DNA of 11,284 bases, from positions 1-11,284 of the forward strand of contig JAIRSD010000010.1 of assembly GCA_031255615.1 (NCBI GenBank), in the 5' to 3' direction. The first letter of the stretch is position 1; the number at the start of each line of letters is the position of its first letter. The position numbers were made by a program, and so were the translations under genes. Source of the stretch: Treponema sp. Its GTDB lineage: Bacteria; Spirochaetota; Spirochaetia; Treponematales; Breznakiellaceae. This document shows, in pieces, positions 1-6,418 of the stretch. The notes beneath the pieces were generated by a model. The model worked only from the letters and a program-made list of their open reading frames with translations, did no database searches and was not told the origin of the DNA.

Positions 1-13
1 GTTTTAAGCGGTT

Positions 14-43
14 GTTGTTCAGAAACTGAAGTTCCTGAACAAC
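14..43. repeat. palindromic repeat, TGTTCA-type (copy 1)
   Basis: The arms GTTGTTCAG (14-22) and CTGAACAAC (35-43) are perfectly complementary. The 12-nt centre holds a further AACT/AGTT pairing. The arm core resembles the TGTTCAA/TTGAACA arms found at 1084-1117, 5944-5989 and 6407-6444, so I group them as one loose family of dispersed palindromes. No T-run follows on the plus strand, so terminator function is not evident. The rest of 1-280 holds no gene I can support. Confidence 0.5.
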
Positions 44-178
44 TCTATTGTATCATCAAGAAATTTTTGAAGACCGGGAGTTGAAACCGGCCCTCCGGAA
101 GTTTCAGGTTTACAATCCCCTAAGGAGGCGCAAACTTTGTGAACTTCTTCCGGGGCTATGTCCCTGCGCCATTGCCGC

Positions 179-213
179 TTGCCGGCGTCCGGTTTTCCGG
201 AGCATGCCGGCAA
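179..213. repeat. strong hairpin
   Basis: TTGCCGGC (179-186) pairs with GCCGGCAA (206-213). Inside it TCCGG (188-192) pairs with CCGGA (197-201) around a TTTT loop, leaving a small internal loop (g against gcat). It lies 67 nt beyond the 3' end of the minus-strand tRNA-Arg gene and could help end that transcript, but there is no adjacent T-run. Role unknown. Confidence 0.4.
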
Positions 214-279
214 GATCGAGGGCGGCAGATGCCTTCCGGCGGCTATGCGATCATTCCTTTCGGGATAGGCGGTGAGCTT

Positions 280-353
280 TGCGTCCGGCCCGACTCGAAC
301 GGGCGACCTACAGATTCGAAGTCTGTTACTCTATCCGGTTGAGCTACGGACGC
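280..353 (-). tRNA. tRNA-Arg (anticodon UCG)
   Basis: The minus strand folds as a full cloverleaf. The acceptor GCGTCCG pairs with CGGACGC and the discriminator is A (complement of base 280). The D arm is GCTC...GAGT. The anticodon stem ACAGA/TCTGT encloses the loop CTTCGAA with anticodon TCG (complement of 317-319). The T arm GCCCG/CGGGC encloses TTCGAGT. The 3' CCA is not encoded, since AAA follows, so it must be added after transcription. It lies 70 nt downstream of tRNA-His on the same strand and is probably co-transcribed from the promoter at 512-540. Confidence 0.95.
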
Positions 354-423
354 TGGAAAATTAAACGGCGGCGCGGAGTCCGCGAAAAACCTTCGAACCC
401 GCGTCCCGTCACAGGGCGTATCG

Positions 424-496
424 GGTGGATGACCGGGTTCGAACCGGCGACGGCCAGATCCACAATCTGGAACTCTACCGCTGAGCTACATCCACC
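424..496 (-). tRNA. tRNA-His (anticodon GUG)
   Basis: The minus strand folds as a cloverleaf. The acceptor GTGGATG pairs with CATCCAC, the anticodon stem CCAGA/TCTGG encloses the loop TTGTGGA with anticodon GTG (complement of 461-463), and the T arm contains GGTTCGAACC. An extra G at position -1 (complement of c496) faces the C discriminator (complement of g424). This is the hallmark of tRNA-His and the identity element for histidyl-tRNA synthetase. CCA is not encoded. It is the first gene after the promoter at 512-540, with a leader of roughly 10 nt. Confidence 0.96.
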
Positions 497-511
497 ATGG
501 GCTACGATCAA

Positions 512-540
512 ACTATGGCCAAAAACCGGTCTGTTGTCAA
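512..540 (-). promoter_or_regulatory. sigma-70 type promoter for tRNA-His/tRNA-Arg
   Basis: On the minus strand a perfect -35 TTGACA (complement of 535-540) is followed by a 17-nt spacer and a -10 CATAGT (complement of 512-517, 4 of 6 consensus bases). Initiation would fall just upstream of the tRNA-His 5' end. Spacing, sequence and position all agree. Confidence 0.75.
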
Positions 541-582
541 TAAGTCCGCGGGTCCCCGCAAATTCCCGGTTTAAAAGTCCGC

Positions 583-728
583 ATACCGAAGGTATAGGCG
601 GGCGCAGCCCCGGCCCAAGGCCGGGACCGGATTGTCAAGGCAGCCGCGGCCCCTCTTATTCTGCGCGGAAAACCGGGGGGGCGCGGCCTTTTTGTTCGGC
701 GGGCGGCGTTTGGGGCCTTGCCCCAAAC
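583..728. repeat. gene-free stretch of stacked hairpins
   Basis: No gene is supported here. It contains a series of perfect hairpins: ATACC-GAA-GGTAT (583-595), CCCGGCC-CAA-GGCCGGG (609-625), a longer stem pairing 643-653 with 677-687 with one G-G mismatch, and GTTTGGGGC-CTT-GCCCCAAAC (708-728). Three of the four close on a 3-nt loop, an uncommon regularity. A stretch near 627-645 resembles, in the opposite orientation, part of repeat copy C (shared core TCAAGGCA). I take the whole stretch as mosaic non-coding repeat DNA attached to copy A. Confidence 0.55.
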
Positions 729-760
729 ACCGAAAGCCAAAAAAGGCAGAACACAGCGAC

Positions 761-792
761 GGCGGAAGCCGTGCCGCGGCACGGCTTCCGCC
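761..792. repeat. perfect 32-bp palindrome
   Basis: The half-site GGCGGAAGCCGTGCCG (761-776) is followed immediately by its exact reverse complement (777-792), with no spacer and no mismatch. It abuts the conserved GCAAGGGATAG box of repeat copy A. Copy C has an unrelated palindrome at the same relative position (8134-8167), while copy B has none. Confidence 0.8.
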
Positions 793-793
793 C

Positions 794-881
794 GCGCAAG
801 GGATAGAAGCGGAACAAAAACCCGTAGGGTTTTTGTTAGAGCGGATAGCCCGGTTTTTTTGCGGAGCAAAAAAATGCGCCC
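794..881 (+). repeat. mosaic hairpin repeat, copy A
   Basis: This is a dispersed non-coding repeat shared with 5663-5767 (opposite strand) and 8168-8298 (same strand). The fixed boxes are GCAAGGGATAG, GATAGCCCGG and ATGCGCCC. Between them lie the hairpins AACAAAAACCC-GTA-GGGTTTTTGTT (813-837) and TTTTTTTGC-GGA-GCAAAAAAA (854-874). The first matches copy B except for two bases. The second aligns with longer stems in copies B and C. It lies between divergently oriented tRNA and flagellar genes. Either hairpin could act as a terminator in either direction. The true ends of the element are not certain. Confidence 0.75.
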
Positions 882-959
882 ATAAAGAATTCGACACGAA
901 ACCGGTCAACCGCTGCTGGACGGGGGCTCACGCGGCTGCCCGGCGGGTTCTTTTCCGCT

Positions 960-986
960 TTAACCCTTTGGTTCATCCGCCGATAA
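960..986 (+). promoter_or_regulatory. candidate sigma-28 (FliA) promoter of the flagellar operon
   Basis: TTAA (960-963), a 15-nt spacer, then a perfect GCCGATAA (979-986). This matches the flagellar sigma-28 consensus TAAA-N15-GCCGATAA apart from a weaker -35. It points towards flgN, 146 nt away, with no other gene between. Late flagellar genes such as flgK and flgL are usual sigma-28 targets, which fits. The region 987-1131 otherwise holds only a palindrome (1084-1117). Confidence 0.6.
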
Positions 987-1083
987 TGATAGTGAGGCGG
1001 GCTTATGCTAAAACCGGCTGGTTTTGGCTAGGTTCCGGGGGAAGGCGGTCGAAGGGCCCGGTTCCCACTAAAATTTAAGAAAT

Positions 1084-1117
1084 CTGTTCCAACTTTTAGA
1101 AATTGGGCTTGGAACAG
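1084..1117. repeat. palindromic repeat, TGTTCCAA-type (copy 2)
   Basis: CTGTTCCAA (1084-1092) pairs with TTGGAACAG (1109-1117) across 16 nt. The trailing GTCC (1117-1120) repeats the GAACAGTCC end of the copy at 6407-6444, which is why I place it in the same family. It sits in the flgN leader and ends about 5 nt before the ribosome-binding site AGGCGG, so it could affect flgN translation. Confidence 0.5.
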
Positions 1118-1131
1118 TCCCAGGCGGTTGT

Positions 1132-1653
1132 ATGTACCAGGTCTGCGCCCGGATTCTCGACCGGGAAACCGAACTTCTTAACAGCGTCGAGGCGGCTCAG
1201 AAACGGGTCCGGGAGGCGGTGGTCAGGCGGGAATGGGCGGATTTTGAAAGGCTCCAGTCCGCGATGGACCGGATTGGGGCGGAGCTTGCCGAGCTGGAGG
1301 GGGAGCGGAAGGCTCTTTTCGGCGAATTTCCCCCCCCTCAACCGGGATTCCCCGGGGAAAGCGGCGGGGAATCCGGCGGTCCCGGCGGCGAAGGGGGTTT
1401 CTACCGGCTTATCGCGGGTCTTTCCCCGGAGGAGCAGCGGGACCTGACGGGAAAATACCGGGAGCTGAGGATGGCGGGGCTGCGGGTGCGGATAAACAAC
1501 GACAATCTTCTGGCCTATACCGGGGGCATCAGGGCGGCGGTGTCGGCCTTTATTGAATCCGCCTTTCCCGACCGCAAAGGGCGGGTTTATTCCCGCAGCG
1601 GCGCGGTGGTGCCCCAGGACATGCGTTCCATGGTGCTTAACCGCAGCTTTTAG
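1132..1653 (+). CDS. flgN: FlgN family flagellar export chaperone
   Basis: Encodes a 173-aa protein. FlgN is a cytosolic chaperone that binds the C-termini of the hook-associated proteins FlgK and FlgL and hands them to the flagellar export gate. The sequence shows a charged, mostly helical N-terminal half (residues 1-65, Glu/Arg-rich, coiled-coil-like), a Pro/Gly-rich linker (about 65-88), and a second helical part ending with INNDNLLAYTGGI and a basic tail, as in spirochaetal FlgN proteins. The ATG follows AGGCGG at 4 nt. It is the first gene of the operon, directly before its two clients, and that context carries much of the call because FlgN sequences are poorly conserved. It ends 27 nt before flgK, after a short tandem TTTAGGGGC duplication. 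Confidence 0.8.
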   Translation: MYQVCARILDRETELLNSVEAAQKRVREAVVRREWADFERLQSAMDRIGAELAELEGERKALFGEFPPPQPGFPGESGGESGGPGGEGGFYRLIAGLSPEEQRDLTGKYRELRMAGLRVRINNDNLLAYTGGIRAAVSAFIESAFPDRKGRVYSRSGAVVPQDMRSMVLNRSF

Positions 1654-1680
1654 GGGCTTTAGGGGCTCTGAGGAGGAATA

Positions 1681-3576
1681 ATGACATCCACGTTCATGGG
1701 CATAGAAATCGGGAAACGGGGGGTCCAGGCCCACCAGCAGGCCCTGAATGTTACGGGCCATAACCTGACGAACGCATCCACCGAAGGCTACTCCCGGCAG
1801 CGGATCGAGATGTCCGCCTTTGAACCCATATACCTGCCGGGGCTCACCCGGGAGGAAACGCCGGGCCAGATCGGCCAGGGGACGGTGGTGGAGCGGATCC
1901 AGCGGATCCGGGACCAGCTTCTCGACAAGCGGATCGCGGCCCAATCTTCCGCGGAAGGCTACTGGAAGGCACGGGATCCCTATATCAGGATGATGGACCA
2001 GATTTACCTGGAACCTGGTGAAAAATCCATCCGCGGCAAGATGGACGAATTCTGGGACGGCTGGCAGGAGCTGGCGACCTACCCCGCGGACAGTCCTCCC
2101 CGGACCGCGATACTGGAACGGGGGAAGACCCTTATCGACGGGATTCACCACCGCTACGAGGCCCTGAAGGGGCTGCAAGTCATGGCGGACGAGGATATTC
2201 AGCTTACCGTGGCCCGGGTGAACGAGCTTTCCCGGGAAATCGCCGGATTGAACCGGGAGATTACCAAGACAAGGGCCCTGGGGGACAATCCCAACGACCT
2301 TATGGACCGGCGGGACCTGCTGGTGGACCAGCTTTCCTCCGTCATCGATGTGACGGTGGACGACCGGGATCCCGATGAATTCATGGTCCACACCGCGGGG
2401 CTGGTGCTGGTCCAGGGGAAAATCGGCCGCCAGTTCGGTCTGGAACAGAACATAGATACCGAAGGCTACGCCCGGATCGTCTGGCAGGAAACCGGGGAGG
2501 AAGCCCGGTTCCGGGACGGCAGCCTGGCCGCCCTGGTAGAGCTGCGGGACGTTACCATCGAAGACGAGATTCAAACCCTGGATAACATGACCATGAATTT
2601 TACGGATCTGGTCAACGAAATCCACCGGGACGGTTACGGCATCAACGGCGCCAGGGGGAACAATTTCTTCTCCGAATATCCCTTTGTTACCAACGTGAAC
2701 GGCAACTACGACCGGGACGGAGACGGTATTTACGATTCCAGCTATATCTACCGCGTCAACGGCGCCAACGTCCTGGAAGCCCAGGCCCAGGTGGGGCTGG
2801 AGGGGGAGATCAGCCTTTCCGGCCCCGACGGCGGGAATGTGCAGATTCCCTACTATTCCACCGACACGGTCCAGGACATTATCACCCGGATCAACAATTC
2901 CGGGGCGGAGGTGGCGGCCCGGCTGAACCGGGACGGATACCTCTCCCTCAAGGCCACGGCGGCCTCCAGGGTGGAGGGCCTGGAACAGCAGAACCCCGAT
3001 TTTGTGATCCGCCATATCGAGGATTCCGGGTATTTCCTGGGGGGCTACGCGGGGATCTTCGCGGGCCCCGGCCCCGGAGGGGTCTACGACTGGGCCCAGG
3101 CGGACGCGGTGGCGGCGCTGCGGGGGGGGGCGGAAAGCTACGCCCTGGCCCCCATCGCCCATCCCTCCGGCTGGATCGAGGTGAACCCCGCCCTCCTACG
3201 GGACCCCGGTTCGGTGGCCTCCGGCTTCGGCTTTAACGGGAATCCCGCCAATCCGGGGAACGGAGACGCGGCGGCGGCTATTGCGTCGATCCGCAACACC
3301 CCGGTCATGGTGGGGCGGTTCGGAACCTTCGACGATTATTTCGCCGACGCGGCGGGGCGGATAGGCATGCTGGGCGAGCGGGCGGGCCAGGCCCTGGAAA
3401 CGAACAATCTAATTATGAAGCAGCTTCGGGATATGCGGGCTTCGATTTCCGGGGTGAGCATCGACGAGGAACTTTCCAACATGATCAAGTACCAGCACGG
3501 CTACGCCGCGGCGGCCCGGTTCATCACCACCGTCAATTCCATGCTGGACACGCTGATTAACCGGATGGGGGTATAA
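1681..3576 (+). CDS. flgK: flagellar hook-associated protein 1 (FlgK)
   Basis: Encodes 631 aa. FlgK (HAP1) forms the first ring of the hook-filament junction; in spirochaetes the filament lies in the periplasm. The N-terminal rod/hook domain is clear (residues 5-40: GIEIGKRGVQAHQQALNVTG then HNLTNASTEGYSRQRI). A helical D1 region follows to about 240, then a variable middle with a flagellin hook IN-like motif (TVQDIITRINNSGAEV, about 398-413). The C-terminal helix (about 590-631) carries the SxEEL-YQ..Y.A.AR pattern: SIDEELSNMIKYQHGYAAAA. The length is at the high end but normal for spirochaetes. The start has a strong GAGGAGGAA site just upstream. A G9 run at 3122-3130 encodes Arg-Gly-Gly in frame. 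flgL begins 3 nt after the stop. Confidence 0.95.
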   Translation: MTSTFMGIEIGKRGVQAHQQALNVTGHNLTNASTEGYSRQRIEMSAFEPIYLPGLTREETPGQIGQGTVVERIQRIRDQLLDKRIAAQSSAEGYWKARDPYIRMMDQIYLEPGEKSIRGKMDEFWDGWQELATYPADSPPRTAILERGKTLIDGIHHRYEALKGLQVMADEDIQLTVARVNELSREIAGLNREITKTRALGDNPNDLMDRRDLLVDQLSSVIDVTVDDRDPDEFMVHTAGLVLVQGKIGRQFGLEQNIDTEGYARIVWQETGEEARFRDGSLAALVELRDVTIEDEIQTLDNMTMNFTDLVNEIHRDGYGINGARGNNFFSEYPFVTNVNGNYDRDGDGIYDSSYIYRVNGANVLEAQAQVGLEGEISLSGPDGGNVQIPYYSTDTVQDIITRINNSGAEVAARLNRDGYLSLKATAASRVEGLEQQNPDFVIRHIEDSGYFLGGYAGIFAGPGPGGVYDWAQADAVAALRGGAESYALAPIAHPSGWIEVNPALLRDPGSVASGFGFNGNPANPGNGDAAAAIASIRNTPVMVGRFGTFDDYFADAAGRIGMLGERAGQALETNNLIMKQLRDMRASISGVSIDEELSNMIKYQHGYAAAARFITTVNSMLDTLINRMGV

Positions 3577-3579
3577 CAG

Positions 3580-4827
3580 ATGAGACGGGTTTCCACGGAC
3601 ATGCCGAATAACGATATGCAGTACTACCTGCGGCGGCAGGAGGAGGGGCTGCAAAACATTCAGACCAAGATCGCCAGCCAGTCCCGGATTCGGGAACTGC
3701 GGGACGATCCCCTGGCCGCAAGCCGCGCGGTGCGCTACCAGTCCTACCTGGCCCGGCTGGAGCGGTTCGAGAAAAACACCTACTACGCCCGGGAGCATTA
3801 CAACAACACCTACGCCTATATGAACGAGGCGAATTCCATACTCCAGCGGATCCGGGAACTGGCGGTCCAGGGGGCCCACGGAACCTACAACGCCGACGAC
3901 CTGAAGATCATGGCCGGGGAGGTAAACGAGATGATCAAGGCCCTGGCCGACATCTCCAACGCCCAGGGTCCCGACGGCAAACAGATCTTCGCCGGGGACC
4001 GGGCCCTTTCCCAGCCCTTCCGCATTGTGGAGGGGGCCGTCGCCGGAGGCGGGGAAAGCATGGTGGTCCGGGTCGAGTACCGGGGGGCCGGCGCTTCCCG
4101 GCGCACCGAAATAAGCGACGGGGCCTATGCGGATCTGGACATTTCCGGGGGCGAGGCCTTTTGGGCGGAGAAGATGCAGATCTCCTCCACCCTGGATTCA
4201 AGCGAATACCGGGTCATCGACGACACCAGCGTCTTTGTGGACGGTGTGGAGATTCCCCTGAACATGGGGGATACGGTCCAGGCGGTTATCGCCAAGATCA
4301 ACGATTCCCCCGCTCCGGTAAAGGCCTACCTGGACCCCCAGACCCGGGGCATCGCCCTGGAAGGGACCAACGCCCACCTTATCCGCCTGGAAGACCGGGA
4401 AGGCTCCCAGGTTTTCCAGGACCTGGGCCTGATTCGGGGAAATTCCCAAAACGGGGCCCCCAACTGGAGCGACTCCGCCCGTGTGGCCGGCGGCTCCGTC
4501 TTCGACATGGTCATCCGCCTCCGGGACGCACTGTACCGGGGGGACCAGGAATTCGCCGGAAGCCTGGGCATCGGCGGCATCGATCTGGCCCTGGGGAACA
4601 TGGTCTCCCGAATCGCCGAACTGGGCAGCCGGGAGGAGCGGGCGGAAATGACCTGGACGCGGCTGAACCAGGAAATCCCCGACCTAAACGCCCGGCTTGC
4701 CCGGGAAGCGGGGCTGGACTTTGCGGAGGCCGCCACGGAACTGGGGATGATGGACTTCGCCCACCGGGCGGCCCTGCAAACCACCGCGAAGATCCTCCCC
4801 CAGACCCTGCTGGATTTTCTGCGCTAA
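3580..4827 (+). CDS. flgL: flagellar hook-associated protein 3 (FlgL)
   Basis: Encodes 415 aa. FlgL (HAP3) is the second junction protein, joining FlgK to the flagellin filament. The N-terminal flagellin-like helices are visible (residues 1-140): MRRVSTDM start, the IASQSRIRELRDDPLAASRA segment, and QRIRELAVQGAHGTYNADDL followed by GPDGKQIFAGDR. The middle has a hook IN-like motif (GDTVQAVIAKIN, about 228-239). The C-terminal helix (about 340-415) with ELGSREERAEMTWTRL and DFAEAATELGMM is typical of FlgL and flagellins. It starts 3 nt after flgK, so the two are almost certainly co-translated. The ribosome-binding site is the GGGGG run at the end of flgK. Confidence 0.95.
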   Translation: MRRVSTDMPNNDMQYYLRRQEEGLQNIQTKIASQSRIRELRDDPLAASRAVRYQSYLARLERFEKNTYYAREHYNNTYAYMNEANSILQRIRELAVQGAHGTYNADDLKIMAGEVNEMIKALADISNAQGPDGKQIFAGDRALSQPFRIVEGAVAGGGESMVVRVEYRGAGASRRTEISDGAYADLDISGGEAFWAEKMQISSTLDSSEYRVIDDTSVFVDGVEIPLNMGDTVQAVIAKINDSPAPVKAYLDPQTRGIALEGTNAHLIRLEDREGSQVFQDLGLIRGNSQNGAPNWSDSARVAGGSVFDMVIRLRDALYRGDQEFAGSLGIGGIDLALGNMVSRIAELGSREERAEMTWTRLNQEIPDLNARLAREAGLDFAEAATELGMMDFAHRAALQTTAKILPQTLLDFLR

Positions 4828-4895
4828 ACCCCCACGGGCGGCCCCCTTAATGCCGAAGCGGTTTCCGTAAGAAGTTTTTGGAAGAGGAGCGAGAG

Positions 4896-5339
4896 GTGAA
4901 AGTACAGACCAAGGCCTACGGGTCTATCGAGGTGGAGGAACGGCAGCGGATCGTGTTCCCCCAGGGACTCTTCGGGTTCGAGGATCTGAAGGAGTATGTG
5001 CTGCTGGACGCGGAAAAGCCGCCCTTTTACTGGCTCCAATCGGTAGACCAGGAGCAGGTGGCCTTTGTCATCATCAACCCCTTCCTCATCCGCCCCGATT
5101 ACGAAGTGAACATCAGCAACGAAGAACTGGCGGAAATCGGCGTTGACGCCCCGGAAAAGGCCCTCATCTTCGCCATCGTAACCATTCCGGCGGAAGGCCC
5201 CATGACGCTGAACCTCCAGGGCCCCCTGGCCGTCAATCGGGAGACCCGCCAGGGCAAACAGGCCGTCCTTAGCGATTCCCGCTGGAAGACCAAACACGAC
5301 ATCATGGCGGAACTGGCCTCCGCTCCCTCGGAGGGCTAG
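4896..5339 (+). CDS. fliW: flagellar assembly factor FliW
   Basis: Encodes 147 aa from a GTG start. FliW binds CsrA and relieves its repression of flagellin mRNA; free flagellin in turn sequesters FliW, so flagellin synthesis tracks export. Family signatures: [19 protein letters not shown] at the start, [38 protein letters not shown] with FLIRPDYE, and [20 protein letters not shown] near the end. I chose GTG 4896 because GAGGAG (4884-4889) lies 6 nt upstream and the family begins at MKV. An in-frame TTG at 4878 would add six residues and has no good site. It lies 68 nt after flgL and 4 nt before csrA, its regulatory partner. Confidence 0.93.
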   Translation: MKVQTKAYGSIEVEERQRIVFPQGLFGFEDLKEYVLLDAEKPPFYWLQSVDQEQVAFVIINPFLIRPDYEVNISNEELAEIGVDAPEKALIFAIVTIPAEGPMTLNLQGPLAVNRETRQGKQAVLSDSRWKTKHDIMAELASAPSEG

Positions 5340-5343
5340 GACA

Positions 5344-5583
5344 ATGCTCATACTATCCAGAAAAATAAACGAAAAAATCATGATAGGCGACGACATCTCC
5401 GTCTCCATCATCGACATACGGGGCGACCAGGTCCGCCTGGGCGTGGACGCCCCCCGGACCGTCAAAGTATTCCGGCAGGAAGTATTCGACGCCATCAAAG
5501 CGGAAAACCGCGCCGCCGCGGAATCCCGGCCCAAACTCCCCGACATCAGCGTCAAGGGCGAACCCCAAAACCCCTTGGCCTAG
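5344..5583 (+). CDS. csrA: carbon storage/translational regulator CsrA
   Basis: Encodes 79 aa. CsrA is a dimeric RNA-binding protein that blocks or modulates translation by binding GGA motifs, usually in hairpin loops near ribosome-binding sites. In flagellated bacteria carrying FliW, its main known target is flagellin mRNA. The N-terminal core is canonical: [20 protein letters not shown], then [26 protein letters not shown]; Leu4 and Arg6 of beta-1 and the VxRxE-like VFRQEV segment are present. The C-terminal tail (about 57-79) is a longer, Pro-rich extension. It starts 4 nt after fliW. The start region (5330-5346) contains two GGA motifs, so self-binding is possible. It is the last gene of the operon. 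Confidence 0.96.
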   Translation: MLILSRKINEKIMIGDDISVSIIDIRGDQVRLGVDAPRTVKVFRQEVFDAIKAENRAAAESRPKLPDISVKGEPQNPLA

Positions 5584-5662
5584 CGTCCATGCGCCGCCCC
5601 TTTGCGGAGCAGACGCGGTGCAGGCGGTATAAGATTAGAGCCCCGAAGCTCGATCCTCTTTT

Positions 5663-5767
5663 GGGCGCATTTTTTGCGGCTCTCGCCTGCGGCGGGCCGC
5701 AAAAAACCGGGCTATCCGCTCTAACAAAAACCCTGCGGGTTTTTATTCCGCTCCTATCCCTTGCGCG
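5663..5767 (-). repeat. mosaic hairpin repeat, copy B
   Basis: This copy is inverted relative to A and C. Read on the plus strand it carries GGGCGCAT, the stem TTTTTTGCGGC/GCCGCAAAAAA (5670-5680/5696-5706) enlarged by an inner CGCC-TGC-GGCG hairpin, then CCGGGCTATCCGCTCTAAC, the hairpin AACAAAAACCC-TGC-GGGTTTTTATT (5723-5747) and CCTATCCCTTGCGCG. Compared with copy A, the first hairpin has a longer stem and the second differs by two bases. The rest of 5584-5943 has no supported gene. Confidence 0.75.
5723..5747 (+). terminator. probable terminator of the flagellar operon (inside repeat B)
   Basis: An 11-bp A/T-flanked stem closes with CCC-TGC-GGG and runs into TTTTTATT, the form of a short bidirectional intrinsic terminator. 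It lies 140 nt after the csrA stop, between convergent genes. The larger hairpin at 5670-5706 may contribute. Confidence 0.5.
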
Positions 5768-5841
5768 TTCCGTAGCCTTTGCAGTTTAGCCCAGGCAAGA
5801 CAGCACAATGGGTTGTGAATGATAAAAAACAGGCAGGGATG

Positions 5842-5866
5842 TCCACGGATTACGCGGATGCCGCCG
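5842..5866. repeat. CACGGATTACGCGGATG-type intergenic sequence
   Basis: The stretch around CCACGGATTACGCGGATG resembles the degenerate CACGGATTACACGGAT-like sequence seen between genes in many unrelated bacteria. A related AACCGCGAAGG...CACGAAGG stretch occurs at about 6491-6540. Recognition is from memory of such sequences. I see no coding function. Confidence 0.3.
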
Positions 5867-5943
5867 ATTGTACGGGATGTTGGCAGGAGAATCCGCGGAA
5901 ACGGGAAATTCGCGGTTCTTCAGTTTTTCCCTTTAGTGTTTAC

Positions 5944-5989
5944 AATGGACTTGCCCAAATAACCCGGTCAGTTATTGAACAAGTCCATT
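5944..5989. repeat. palindromic repeat flanking DUF1801 gene (copy 3)
   Basis: AATGGACTTG (5944-5953) pairs perfectly with CAAGTCCATT (5980-5989), and AATAAC (5958-5963) pairs with GTTATT (5971-5976) inside. A run of T (5988-5996) follows on the plus strand, giving an intrinsic-terminator shape in that direction. The DUF1801 stop codon and its last four residues lie inside the repeat. It is a same-orientation relative of the copy at 6407-6444, sharing GGACTTG, AATAACCCGGT, GTTATTGAACA and GTCC. Confidence 0.7.
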
Positions 5990-6364
5990 TTTTTTCTTTG
6001 TTTTTTCTTTTGCCCTTCTTAAATTTTCTTCCACCCTATAATGAATTACCTTTTTGAGCAGATCCCAGGGAATCGGTTTGTTAAACGGAAAACATAGGGT
6101 TCCCTTCCCAGTACGATAGGGTATAAGCTCCCTTTCAAATTCATTAATCCCCGACGGGCCGGGGAACAAACCGTAATGATCCTTAAACGCGGCAAAATGG
6201 ACCAAATTACCATTTAAGTAAAATGTAGGCATCCCGTAAGATATTTTTTCCATTGCCTCCGGCGCCTCCGCCTTTATGAAATTCCGCAGTTCATTTAGCG
6301 TTCTTTGTATCGCGGGTTCAAATCCCATAATATATTCATCTATGGTTTCTATTTTTTCAGCCAC
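5972..6364 (-). CDS. DUF1801 domain protein (YdhG-like)
   Basis: Encodes 130 aa from a GTG start; the ATG 13 nt upstream is out of frame and soon stops. DUF1801 proteins have a small alpha/beta fold likened to frataxin/iron chaperones, but their role is unproven. Family marks: IDEYIMGFEPAIQRTLNELRNFIK near the N-terminus, then EKISYGMPTFYLNGNLVHFA, the HYGLFPGP turn, YRTGKGTLCFPFNKPIPWDLLKKV, and a C-terminal helix with basic tail (REENLRRAKEKTKKK in pattern). The last residues (GLVQ) and the stop are supplied by the palindromic repeat at 5944-5989. The gene is visibly more AT-rich than its neighbours and bracketed by related palindromes, which suggests later acquisition. A GGGGG site lies about 11 nt before the GTG. 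Confidence 0.85.
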   Translation of the reverse strand: MAEKIETIDEYIMGFEPAIQRTLNELRNFIKAEAPEAMEKISYGMPTFYLNGNLVHFAAFKDHYGLFPGPSGINEFERELIPYRTGKGTLCFPFNKPIPWDLLKKVIHYRVEENLRRAKEKTKKKNGLVQ

Positions 6365-6389
6365 TGCAACCCATCCCCCTTTTTAATAT

Positions 6390-6418
6390 AGGATAATTTG
6401 CTCATTGGACTTGTTCAA
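6390..6418 (-). promoter_or_regulatory. possible promoter for the DUF1801 gene
   Basis: On the minus strand TTGAAC (complement of 6413-6418), 17 nt, then TATCCT (complement of 6390-6395). The -35 comes from the palindromic repeat. The -10 is weak, so this is tentative. Confidence 0.35.

Noticed and set aside
19..213. 64-codon minus-strand frame ending inside the first palindrome
   Set aside because: It has no recognisable family or convincing ribosome-binding site, and it spans the hairpin at 179-213.
583..881. CRISPR-like array in the repetitive stretch
   Set aside because: The repeats are inverted and differ from one another; there are no regularly spaced identical direct repeats with spacers.
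537..1078. Overlapping open frames on both strands in the hairpin region
   Set aside because: They run through palindromic repeats, overlap one another and show no protein family or ribosome-binding site.
987..1131. Possible flgM gene behind the sigma-28 promoter
   Set aside because: No open frame of suitable length or FlgM-like sequence is present before flgN.
1096..3162. 688-codon open frame on the minus strand opposite flgN/flgK
   Set aside because: It is antisense to two well-supported genes, has an atypical Pro/Gly/Val-rich composition and no recognisable domain; GC-rich codons produce such frames.
4878..4895. TTG start that would extend FliW by six residues
   Set aside because: GTG 4896 has GAGGAG at good spacing and matches the family's MKV start.
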